In this document: positions 53,034 to 61,174 of the stretch, in pieces
Layout of the letters: every line of letters begins with the position of its first letter
Position numbering within the stretch: the stretch's first letter is position 1
Origin: Scytonema sp045865695
Lineage (GTDB): Bacteria > Cyanobacteriota > Cyanobacteriia > Cyanobacteriales > Nostocaceae
DNA: 64,000 bases
Assembly (NCBI RefSeq): GCF_045865695.1
Contig: NZ_BAACAP010000244.1
Location: 1-64,000, forward strand
Reading direction: 5' to 3'
The notes under the pieces: model-generated
Databases searched by the model: none
Told to the model about the DNA's origin: nothing
Seen by the model: only the letters and a program-made list of their open reading frames with translations
Program-made: the position numbers and the translations under genes

Positions 53034-56000
53034 ATGGCAAAGCGTTCCCTTATCGCATCACCAGAAGGTATCAAACGAGCCAGACAAGCCCTCACGCGCC
53101 AGAGACTGACACAATCAGCTTTAGCTGAAGAGTTTATGCTTGCATCATGGTCAACTGTGAGTAGATTCTTCAATGGTAAGCCCATTGACCGCTATACGTT
53201 TATCAATATTTGCGAAAGACTGGATTTAGATTGGCAAGACATCGCCGCGCCATTTCTCGCTGATGAGGAGGAAAGTGGAAAAGAAGGGGAGATATCATCT
53301 GAACTTGCAGCTGTAAAACGTTATTCACAACGTGCTAGAGCAGGTCTTGACCCATATATTCTACCTCGGATTCGCCGCGAAATCTTGTTACAAAAATGCG
53401 TAACAGCCATTCAACGCGGAGTGAAGGAAAACAAACGCCGCGTTATCCCTATCCTGGGCGCAGCTGGATATGGTAAAAGCACGATTCTTGGTAGTATTTA
53501 CGACGAGCTGGAGAAAGCGGAAACTGCTTGGGTGGCTTTGGTAAGGTGTAGCGATCTTATTGAGACTGTTGACACTTTTGCTGTTGAACTTGGCGAAAAA
53601 ATCAGTGGTGTTAGGCAATCTGTTGTAGAAATAGCTCATAGGTTAACCGCCCAGCATGGTAAAGGCGTACTGCTTATTGATACTTTGGATTTAATTTTGG
53701 AGAAGAAATTAGTCCCAGTGCTACGCAGTGTTTTGTTGCAGTTATTGGAGAACGGGACGACTGTTGTCTTTACCTGTCGCGAGTCTGACTATAGAGATTT
53801 CCTTGAACCCCATCACGAAAGCTTTGCAGGTTTTACCGATAGTATAGAGCGATGTCTCATCCCTGAGTTTAACAATGATGAAGTTAAAGAAGCGGCGAGA
53901 GCCTTTTATCAAAAGGAATTTGGTGTTGAGACACCAGAAGTGTCTGTAAACTTCGCCCAAAAGATTATCGCACTCTCTACAGACAATAAATCTCTAGCAG
54001 ATATCACTCGCAATCCGTTGTTACTCGCCTTGATGTGCAAGTTATTTGGCGAAGATGGTAACGTTCCAGAAGACTTGACTGTTAGTCAACTCTATCAAAA
54101 GTACTGGGATATGCGAATTGCCACAAGCCGCAAACAACACCCAGACCGCCGCATCGGAATGGTGAAAAAAAATCTCTGTTTGGCGATCGCAGAAGCTATG
54201 TACAATTCTTCCGATGAACGTCTGCGTGATTTTGTCTACGAAAATCAACTGCAACTCAATGAAACGGAATTTCTGGCTTATGAGGAGCTTCAAAGCGATG
54301 GAATTTTACAAGAGTTGGGTGCAGATAGGGTGAGTTTCTTTCACCAAACCTTTTTAGAGTATGCGATCGCACGCTGGTTTGAATCAACTCCCAAGGGAGA
54401 GCAAGAGAAACATCATCTATTGAACCACTTGACGCAACCTGAAAACGCCTACATAAAACACTATATATGGCCTGTTGTCCGTCAACTGCTAAATCTTGTC
54501 AACTTTGCTGAATTTTACCGCATTGCTGACACCTTAGAGAAAGAAAAACTTTTACCATTTCGTACAGTTGCTTTTGCATCGGTTTCCCGCACCGAACCTG
54601 AAAGTTCCAACATCCTGTTGCAACTACTCCAAAACGCTCTCCTGCAGGGTGACGCTTACCAAGATATACTGCTTGTTGCAGCTTCTAGCGCACCTAACCG
54701 CCATATTCAAAACGTGTGGACGCTGCTTTTAGAAATCATGAACAAAGCCGGAATGACATCAGCCTCTAAAGCAGCAGATATCGCCGGAGAGTTACTGACT
54801 CGCATGAAAACTTCTACGGAAAATCCTGTGGAACAAGCAATCTTGGCTGTTAGCGATCGCCAAGCCGCCTCAAAGCGCGAACGAGAACAAAATTCTGTTA
54901 ATATCTTTGGTAAGTTGGTAACTTCTTACTCGAAGACACCCAAAACTTGGGGAAATGGAATAGATGTTCAAGTATTAAATTCTCTGAAAGAGCACTATTT
55001 TGGGTTTGGTAGTTACACTCGTTCGGTAGTTATTCAACTGTATCTCACTCCTGGAGTTCCTATTGAATTACAGCAGGAATTTCTCTTTCATATCATTCAA
55101 CGGCGAATAACGGAGCAAGAAAGTGAGAAAGAAAAAGCCATTGAGTTATTAGAACATTTGCTACCCAGTTTAATTCAATTAAAAACTTCGGTCTTTGGCT
55201 CTTCCTTTTTAGAAGCACTCAATGCATCCTTAGCTTCTGGTTGGGACTTAGTTCAAGCAACCGCAGTCGGTTATCGAGCGGTAACAGATTTGGAATTAGT
55301 AAAGATATTAATCCATGAGTTATTACAAGAAAATGTCCCTGAAAGCGACAAAGAGAAACTTCGCCGTTATCTCATCGCCCTTAGCGAGGCTATCAAACAT
55401 GGAGCAGGAAATTCTCTTGTATCAAGTTTACTTGATTTACCAATTATTCAGATAAGTCAGAATCAACTATCTCTTATATTATCATTAATAGCTAGAATGA
55501 CAAATCAAGCCCAAAATCGCAAGCCTATCTCAGAAGAATTAACCTTAAATTTGGCAAACTGGATTATGCCAATAGCTAATATTTTTCCTACAGAAGTTAT
55601 CCCAATTATAGATTATTTATCTTCTTTAGAAGTTCAGCTAAAACCATCGCTGGAAGAACTTTTAGAACAAAACATTCCCCATCTCGATGGACAACAGTTA
55701 AACTTAGTTATCAAACGGTTACAAAATCTTCCTCCATTGCTAGAGTCTTATCTTATTTCAACCAAGAAGTCTAAAGAATCCAGACTAGCATTAGTCAGAT
55801 TGTACAAGCAGCAGGTAGAAAATGTACAATCTAAAGCGGCGATCGCATCACTTCTTGGTTTATGTCTGGATGATAGCCGTGAAATAGCATTAGATGCTAG
55901 TAAAGCTATCCTCCAGCTTGTAGAACAAAAACATGAATTTAAAGCATCAGACTTCATCTCTACTATTGCTAATAGTAAGATTTTAGGAGTACGCCAAAAC

Positions 56001-56606
56001 TGCTTAAAAGCATTAATTCAAGTTGTGGAATCTGGTGGAGAGACGACAGAATCAGATATTTTAGAGATTTGCCAAATTTTGAAAGAGGAAAATGTGCCAG
56101 AACTTGTACAACCGTTTTATAGTTTAGCGATCGCATGGATTGAACGAAATGACTCTATTACAGATGAGTTAGCTGAATTTATTTTTCATTTTACCAATCG
56201 TCTGATTAGCTCCAAACAAGACAAAACAATTCATAACGGTATTGCTAATTCTGCGTTTATAGCATTAAAAAGTATTGCTAATTTAGAATATGCTCATCTT
56301 AATATGCAGTTGGGTTTGTGTACTAGAAATTTACTGCGTTGTACAAATGTTATCAAGGTAAATAATGGATTTCTTATTGGATTGCTTGACAAACTGACTA
56401 AGTTTGACCCTGATTTTCTCACTTGTATAGTTAGAGAAGATTGTGTGACAGAAACCGATATTTTACCAAGTGCAAATATTTGTGCGGTAACAGTGTCAAT
56501 TTTATACACTCAAGGAAAATACTCACCTTTACTAGATGAAATGTTAAACAATGATAGGATTCCTCAAGAAGTCAAGAATCTCATTATTAGAGAACGAGAA
56601 GGGTGA
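53034..56606 (+). CDS. HTH-NACHT/STAND NTPase with long helical-repeat C-terminus
   Basis: 1190 residues from ATG 53034. Residues 1-75 are a helix-turn-helix domain (RLTQSALAEEFMLASWSTVS, RFFNGKPIDRYTF) of the kind opening many cyanobacterial NACHT/NB-ARC proteins. Residues about 135-480 are a STAND NTPase: P-loop GAAGYGKST (142-150), Walker B VLLIDTLDLIL (about 208-218), sensor-like FTCRESDY and a winged-helix region with TRNPLLLALMCKL. The last 700 residues are HEAT-like helices without known effector. Several NACHT proteins are antiphage; position beside CRISPR genes fits. No nuclease or TIR domain is visible. Confidence 0.8.
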   Translation: MAKRSLIASPEGIKRARQALTRQRLTQSALAEEFMLASWSTVSRFFNGKPIDRYTFINICERLDLDWQDIAAPFLADEEESGKEGEISSELAAVKRYSQRARAGLDPYILPRIRREILLQKCVTAIQRGVKENKRRVIPILGAAGYGKSTILGSIYDELEKAETAWVALVRCSDLIETVDTFAVELGEKISGVRQSVVEIAHRLTAQHGKGVLLIDTLDLILEKKLVPVLRSVLLQLLENGTTVVFTCRESDYRDFLEPHHESFAGFTDSIERCLIPEFNNDEVKEAARAFYQKEFGVETPEVSVNFAQKIIALSTDNKSLADITRNPLLLALMCKLFGEDGNVPEDLTVSQLYQKYWDMRIATSRKQHPDRRIGMVKKNLCLAIAEAMYNSSDERLRDFVYENQLQLNETEFLAYEELQSDGILQELGADRVSFFHQTFLEYAIARWFESTPKGEQEKHHLLNHLTQPENAYIKHYIWPVVRQLLNLVNFAEFYRIADTLEKEKLLPFRTVAFASVSRTEPESSNILLQLLQNALLQGDAYQDILLVAASSAPNRHIQNVWTLLLEIMNKAGMTSASKAADIAGELLTRMKTSTENPVEQAILAVSDRQAASKREREQNSVNIFGKLVTSYSKTPKTWGNGIDVQVLNSLKEHYFGFGSYTRSVVIQLYLTPGVPIELQQEFLFHIIQRRITEQESEKEKAIELLEHLLPSLIQLKTSVFGSSFLEALNASLASGWDLVQATAVGYRAVTDLELVKILIHELLQENVPESDKEKLRRYLIALSEAIKHGAGNSLVSSLLDLPIIQISQNQLSLILSLIARMTNQAQNRKPISEELTLNLANWIMPIANIFPTEVIPIIDYLSSLEVQLKPSLEELLEQNIPHLDGQQLNLVIKRLQNLPPLLESYLISTKKSKESRLALVRLYKQQVENVQSKAAIASLLGLCLDDSREIALDASKAILQLVEQKHEFKASDFISTIANSKILGVRQNCLKALIQVVESGGETTESDILEICQILKEENVPELVQPFYSLAIAWIERNDSITDELAEFIFHFTNRLISSKQDKTIHNGIANSAFIALKSIANLEYAHLNMQLGLCTRNLLRCTNVIKVNNGFLIGLLDKLTKFDPDFLTCIVREDCVTETDILPSANICAVTVSILYTQGKYSPLLDEMLNNDRIPQEVKNLIIREREG

Positions 56607-57182
56607 CATAATTTGTAATTAAGAGATGATTTAGTAGGTTGGGTTGAGGAACGAAACCCAACATTTCATCAAATTATTGGGTGTCATTTCGTTCTAGCCA
56701 AACCACATAATACAGTTGACAATTTAAGATTTACTGTATAAATGACCTCTAAAAATTTCGGAATTACGAATTAATAATTTATTCATTAAGAGCGCAATAA
56801 TTCATAATTGAAAATTTTTTCTCTACGAACTCTGCGCCTCTGCGGTTAAATAAATTATTTTTAAACCTCAGAGACGCAGAGGACACAGAGGGAAGAGGTG
56901 AGAGACCGGGTTTTTAAGTATAATTAAATACTATATAAAAAACCACGTAAGTAGAGTTTCATACACATTCTTGCGTTCGCGAAGCGCAAGCTGTACCCAG
57001 ATCATCGTACCCACCGACTCCTCAAAAGCTAGCGATTGTAGCACTCAGTTCAATATTTGTCACCCAATTGGTGTCAAATGAGACCAATTTACTCAGAGGC
57101 TGTCTAAATGTATGTCATCGAACTATTTCTATGTAACTCTACATACAGAAGACTTCTGTAAATATGGCGATCGGAGTTAAAG
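56607..57182. other. Gap with dispersed repeats
   Basis: 576 bp. Contains the GTTGGGTTGAGG-type palindrome at 56638-56662, the inverted sequence CTCTGCGCCTCTGCGG / CTCAGAGACGCAGAGG (56830-56882), and the AAGCGCAAGCTGTACCC repeat at 56982-56998. Its right part resembles 60911-60970. No gene seen. Confidence 0.65.
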
Positions 57183-58127
57183 ATGAGCGACCCACAAACA
57201 GAATTTGATAGTCCTTGGAAAGACATACTACAAATATATTTTGAAGACTTCATGCGCTTCTTTTTCCCTCAAGCTCATGGAGAGGTGGATTGGACGCACG
57301 CACCAGAGTTCTTAGACAAAGAACTACAGCAAGTCATGCGGGATGCAAAACTGGGGCGGCGATTGGCGGATAAACTGGTGAAAATTTACCTGAAAACAGG
57401 AAAAGAAGTTTGGGTACTTGTACACATTGAAATCCAAAGTCAAGAGGAAAGCGACTTTGCTCAACGAATGTTTATCTATAACTACCGCATCTATGACTGT
57501 TACAAGTGCTCGGTGGCTTCGTTGGCGGTTCTGGGAGATGAACGCAGTAATTGGCGACCGAATCAATTTGGTTATCAGTTATTTGGTTGTGAAGTCGGCT
57601 TTAGATTTCCGATAGTAAAATTGTTAGACTATCAATCGAGGTGGTCAGAACTAGAAGCCAGCCGCAATCCCTTTGCAGTGGTAGTGATGACTCACTTGAA
57701 AGCTCAACAAACCCGTAGCGATCGCACAAAAAGGCTTCAGTCGAAGCTAGAGTTGACTAAACGACTATACGAGTTGGGCTTCAGTCGGGAAGATATCATT
57801 AACTTATTCAAGTTAATCGATTGGATTATGAGCCTACCTGAAGAATTAGAGCAAGAATTTTGGCAGGAATTTCGGAATTTTGAGGAGTCTAAAAGTATGC
57901 CGTATATTACGAGTGTCGAACGATTGGGGATTAAAAAAGGTAAACAGGAGGGACTACTTGAAGGTATATCCTTAGGTTTGAAACTCAAATTTGGTGAAGC
58001 AGGTCAAACTTTATTACCAGAAATCGAAGCAATCCAAGACGTGAGTTTATTAAAAACAATTCTCAAAGCGTTGGAATCAGTCTCTACACTAGAGGAGTTG
58101 CGTCAAATTTATCAGACTCACAACTGA
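57183..58127 (+). CDS. Rpn-family (PD-(D/E)XK) recombination-promoting nuclease/putative transposase-like protein
   Basis: 314 residues. The start SDPQTEFDSPWKDILQIYFE and the core motif VLVHIEIQSQEESDFAQRMF (the H-x-E-x-Q nuclease motif) are diagnostic of the Rpn/DUF4351-like family common in cyanobacteria, followed by a helical region and GKQEGLLEGISLG, a repeat-prone C-terminal linker. Rpn proteins are DNA nucleases linked to recA-independent recombination and some phage defence. Confidence 0.85.
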   Translation: MSDPQTEFDSPWKDILQIYFEDFMRFFFPQAHGEVDWTHAPEFLDKELQQVMRDAKLGRRLADKLVKIYLKTGKEVWVLVHIEIQSQEESDFAQRMFIYNYRIYDCYKCSVASLAVLGDERSNWRPNQFGYQLFGCEVGFRFPIVKLLDYQSRWSELEASRNPFAVVVMTHLKAQQTRSDRTKRLQSKLELTKRLYELGFSREDIINLFKLIDWIMSLPEELEQEFWQEFRNFEESKSMPYITSVERLGIKKGKQEGLLEGISLGLKLKFGEAGQTLLPEIEAIQDVSLLKTILKALESVSTLEELRQIYQTHN

Positions 58128-58207
58128 TAGTTGGTAGTTACGAGCATAGTATGGTGCAAAGCGCAAAGCCTAACGCACCATATAAAAACTACAAATTAGA
58201 TTCAGAA

Positions 58208-58298
58208 GCATTCAGCAAGCAAAGCCCAGATTGTGCAACTTTTGTTCTTGTTGACCAATTGCCTTCATGCTCATATCTCGACCTAAACAACCGCTAAT
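58208..58298 (+). pseudogene. Fragments of a second ptuB gene
   Basis: 58208-58262 matches the 3' end of ptuB (48270-48324): it would read AFSKQSPDCATFVLVDQLP against EFSKQSPEYATFVRIDQFP. Directly after it, 58263-58298 resembles the 5' end of ptuB (ATATCTCGACCTAAACAACC against GTATCTCGACCTCAACAACC). Tail then head, with the middle missing, indicates a deleted tandem copy. Confidence 0.7.
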
Positions 58299-58338
58299 CA
58301 GCATATACTTTAAATAACCCAAAAAATAAATTTTGCAT

Positions 58339-58572
58339 ATGCTAGAGACTCAACTTTCCCTCTCCGAACAAATACAAAATGCGCTTGACGAAATTTCTCA
58401 ACGTATCGGTCAACCTGTGAATGAATTGATTCATGAAGCAATAAAGATATTTGTTAGCGAGAATCAACAAAAAAAACGCCGTGATTTAATGCAGAAAGCA
58501 CGAGGTATTTGGGCAGATAGAGAAGATTTAAATAGTAGAGAAAATCTCAGAAAAGAATGGGAACGTTTGTGA
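58339..58572 (+). CDS. VapB/CopG-like antitoxin
   Basis: 77 residues from ATG 58339. The N-terminal half (LSEQIQNALDEISQRIGQPV) predicts a short strand and helices of the ribbon-helix-helix type, and the charged tail ending ADREDLNSRENLRKEWERL would bind a PIN toxin. The toxin gene follows 19 bp later but is truncated. Confidence 0.7.
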   Translation: MLETQLSLSEQIQNALDEISQRIGQPVNELIHEAIKIFVSENQQKKRRDLMQKARGIWADREDLNSRENLRKEWERL

Positions 58573-58591
58573 TATAACCCAGACAATTTTT

Positions 58592-58723
58592 ATGAGAAAA
58601 AAATTATTAATTGATACTAATGTTTTAATTGATTATTTGCGCGGACAACCTCAAGCTATTCAATATTTAGAAAGTTTAACTGAATCTCTACTAGTTTCTT
58701 CAATTACAATATCAATAAGCTAG
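58592..58723 (+). pseudogene. Truncated PIN-domain toxin (VapC type)
   Basis: 43 codons: LLIDTNVLIDYLRGQPQA carries the first catalytic Asp, and the frame ends after SSITISIS at TAG 58721-58723. Complete VapC toxins are about 130 residues with three more acidic residues, all absent. The break leads directly into the next gene. Confidence 0.85.
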
Positions 58724-58740
58724 CTATCAGGAGATAAAAA

Positions 58741-59142
58741 ATGTCAACAGTTAAAGTTGAAGTGCAGCTCTTCTCAGGAGATTTGCTAAAAGCTGTAGAA
58801 CAATTGAGCCAAGCTGATTTGGAGCAATTTGTATTTCAAGTCATGACGCTACAAGCACAACGCAAAGCTAGAAATTTACCTCAACTAGAAGCAGAATTAT
58901 TGATAAAAATAAATCAAGGTATGCCCTCAGATCTTCAGAGGCTTTACAATGAATTAATCGCTAAACGTGAAGCAGAGACTTTAACAGTTGAGGAGCATCA
59001 AAATTTATTGCAGTTAACTGAACAAGTAGAAAAACTGCAAGCACAACGTATAGAATCTTTGGCAGAGTTGGCGCGTATTCGTGGTATTTCGCTAACTGTA
59101 CTAATGACAAATTTGGGAATTAAAACATCAGAATCTGTCTGA
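58741..59142 (+). CDS. Hypothetical helical protein linked to HNH, paralogue of 15341
   Basis: 133 residues; GGAGAT ribosome site upstream. The sequence VKVEVQLFSGDLLKAVEQLS and a helical remainder with LI.KRE.ETLT.EEH..LL.LTE.VE share the pattern of the 15341 protein. It ends 7 bp before an HNH gene; the two probably form an operon. Its role, perhaps as a partner of the nuclease, is unknown. Confidence 0.65.
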   Translation: MSTVKVEVQLFSGDLLKAVEQLSQADLEQFVFQVMTLQAQRKARNLPQLEAELLIKINQGMPSDLQRLYNELIAKREAETLTVEEHQNLLQLTEQVEKLQAQRIESLAELARIRGISLTVLMTNLGIKTSESV

Positions 59143-59149
59143 AAACAGA

Positions 59150-59572
59150 GTGACATCCCAACAAAAAAAGGCGGTTGCTGAACGGGCTTGCGGTTGCTGC
59201 GAGTATTGCCGAAGTCAACTACGTTTTGCTATTCAACCGTTTTCTATCGAACATATAATTCCCAAAAGCCAAGGTGGAGAAACTACACTGAATAATTTAG
59301 CTTTTTCTTGTCAAGGGTGCAACAATCACAAATATAATAAGACTGAAGGTTACGATCCAATAAGTGGTGACAAGGTAGCGCTTTATCATCCACGCCAACA
59401 AAAATGGAACCATCATTTCGTTTGGAACAATGATTTTACTATACTTATTGGGTTGACTCCTACTGGACGGGCGACAGTAGAAACTTTGCAATTAAATCGA
59501 GAAGGTGTAGTTAATTTGCGAAGCGTACTCTATGCGATGGGAGAACATCCACCCTTAGATCTGAATGATTAG
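59150..59572 (+). CDS. HNH endonuclease
   Basis: 140 residues, GTG start. CCEYCRSQ (CxxC), then SIEHIIPKSQGG (His), then LNNLAFSCQGCNNHK (Asn, CxxC, His) form a complete HNH motif. The C-terminal half (YHPRQQKWNHHFVW, TPTGRATVETLQLN) is the conserved tail of the common cyanobacterial HNH family. Target unknown. It sits just left of array 2, as ptuB sits left of array 1. Confidence 0.93.
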   Translation: MTSQQKKAVAERACGCCEYCRSQLRFAIQPFSIEHIIPKSQGGETTLNNLAFSCQGCNNHKYNKTEGYDPISGDKVALYHPRQQKWNHHFVWNNDFTILIGLTPTGRATVETLQLNREGVVNLRSVLYAMGEHPPLDLND

Positions 59573-59598
59573 GTATCTTGAATCTCTCGTTGTAGTAC

Positions 59599-59759
59599 TA
59601 GGTAAGGAGGTTTTAAATATCCATTATCTGAGTTGAGATGTTGGTCAGGGATTTCGTAACTTAGGAGTAATTTGCGAGTCAATAGACCATATTGTAGGGA
59701 CGCAATGCCTTGCGTCCTTACAGTTTGTGCTGACAATAAATGAAAAATGAAAAACACTG
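59599..59759. repeat. Distal flank of CRISPR array 2, homologous to that of array 1
   Basis: Matches 48332-48453 over most of its length (GTAAGGAGGTTTTAAATATC, GAGATGTTGGTCAGGGATTT), including the palindrome at 59694-59721. Confidence 0.8.
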
Positions 59760-60665
59760 GTTTCCATTAGTTCAACTTCCGAAGAAGTTCAAAGAAATTA
59801 TTAGTGTGACGGAGTGGTCCTCCTCCTTGTTTCCATTAGTTCAACTTCCGAAGAAGTTCAAAGTCCCTATCCTACCACTATTCTACAAGAGATAGTGGCA
59901 ATGTTTCCATTAGTTCAACTTCCGAAGAAGTTCAAAGATCTGTTTCTGTCCCTTACAGAGCTGAATAAGGGTGAGGTGGTTTCCATTAGTTCAACTTCCG
60001 AAGAAGTTCAAAGTTCGACAACGAGAAGGCATTCAAAGGGCCATTTGTCGGTTTCCATTAGTTCAACTTCCGAAGAAGTTCAAAGAGAGTGTATTTTGGT
60101 GTCGAAGACCTCACACCATACTCTGTTTCCATTAGTTCAACTTCCGAAGAAGTTCAAAGACTAGGTACCTACCCTAATAACTGGGCTGGAGAAAAGTTTC
60201 CATTAGTTCAACTTCCGAAGAAGTTCAAAGACTTATTTTCTTAGCTCTAAATGGGTCTGCTGCTCTAGTTTCCATTAGTTCAACTTCCGAAGAAGTTCAA
60301 AGTCTAGAACTGCTTGACCTTGTTTGTAGAAGGGCAAGAGTTTCCATTAGTTCAACTTCCGAAGAAGTTCAAAGAGCAGGAACTAACTGAGACTAATGTC
60401 TCTTACAATTGCAAGTTTCCATTAGTTCAACTTCCGAAGAAGTTCAAAGTTAGTGCTTATGTAAAGAACCAAGGTAGAGAGAATCAGGTTTCCATTAGTT
60501 CAACTTCCGAAGAAGTTCAAAGTCTTTGATCTGCTTCCTATGCTTGAAGCTGATTTGAAAAGTTTCCATTAGTTCAACTTCCGAAGAAGTTCAAAGCTCT
60601 TCTAGTAGTGACTTTTGCTGGCGCTAGCTCGTTTCCATTAGTTCAACTTCCGAAGAAGTTCAAAG
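59760..60665 (-). CRISPR. CRISPR array 2 (13 repeats, 12 spacers)
   Basis: 13 identical 35-bp repeats from 59760 to 60665. They differ from array 1 at one position only: base 15 on the plus strand is A (GTTCAACTTC) instead of G (GTTCGACTTC). Leader on the right (60666 on), so transcription leftward, away from cas10. Spacers about 34-41 bp. No spacer is visibly shared with array 1. Confidence 0.97.
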
Positions 60666-60871
60666 GCTAGACTTTTAAAAGCTTTGCCCTGACTGAATTA
60701 TACACCCCGTTATCTGAGGGGGTCAAGTTTGTACCTAAATTATTAGTAATTCTTCTCAATAAACTCAGAACCTACCACCCTCAAACCCTTATTCAGCAAG
60801 TTACCTGAGGGGGTCAACGAAAGAATGCGGGTTTCAGCCATTACTTGACCCCCTCAGATGCTTATCAATAA
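60666..60871 (-). promoter_or_regulatory. Leader of CRISPR array 2
   Basis: Homologous to 50342-50547. The motif TTATCTGAGGGGGTCAA occurs at 60710-60726, with one change (TTACCTGAGG) at 60801-60817, and inverted (TTGACCCCCTCAGATG) at 60845-60860. Confidence 0.8.
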
Positions 60872-61174
60872 TATCAATTGAATAAAATTTACTTATATAT
60901 AGAGGGCAACATCCACATTCATGTGTTTGCAAAGCGCAAGCTGTACCCACTCACTCTCTCAAAAGCACTAGCTGACTGCCATTTTTCTACAAAAGTAACA
61001 GATAATTTTCAAAAATGATTATTGTCTCCGTAATTTTCCGGAATCATTCAGTTTGCTGAGGAAGTAATTATTTGATACAACAAAAATTCATTTAGATAAA
61101 CCTAAAAAATAACCTAACCCTGAAAAACCCTGTAGAAAACTACTTTATTCCTTATAACTATATACTCCAGCCAT
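60872..61174. other. Gap between leader 2 and cas10
   Basis: 303 bp, AT-rich. Contains the dispersed unit AAAGCGCAAGCTGTACCC (60931-60948). It should hold the promoter of the cas operon; none is clear. No gene seen. Confidence 0.45.

Noticed and set aside
59814..60529. Repeat-containing ORFs across CRISPR array 2
   Set aside because: Same artefact as in array 1.
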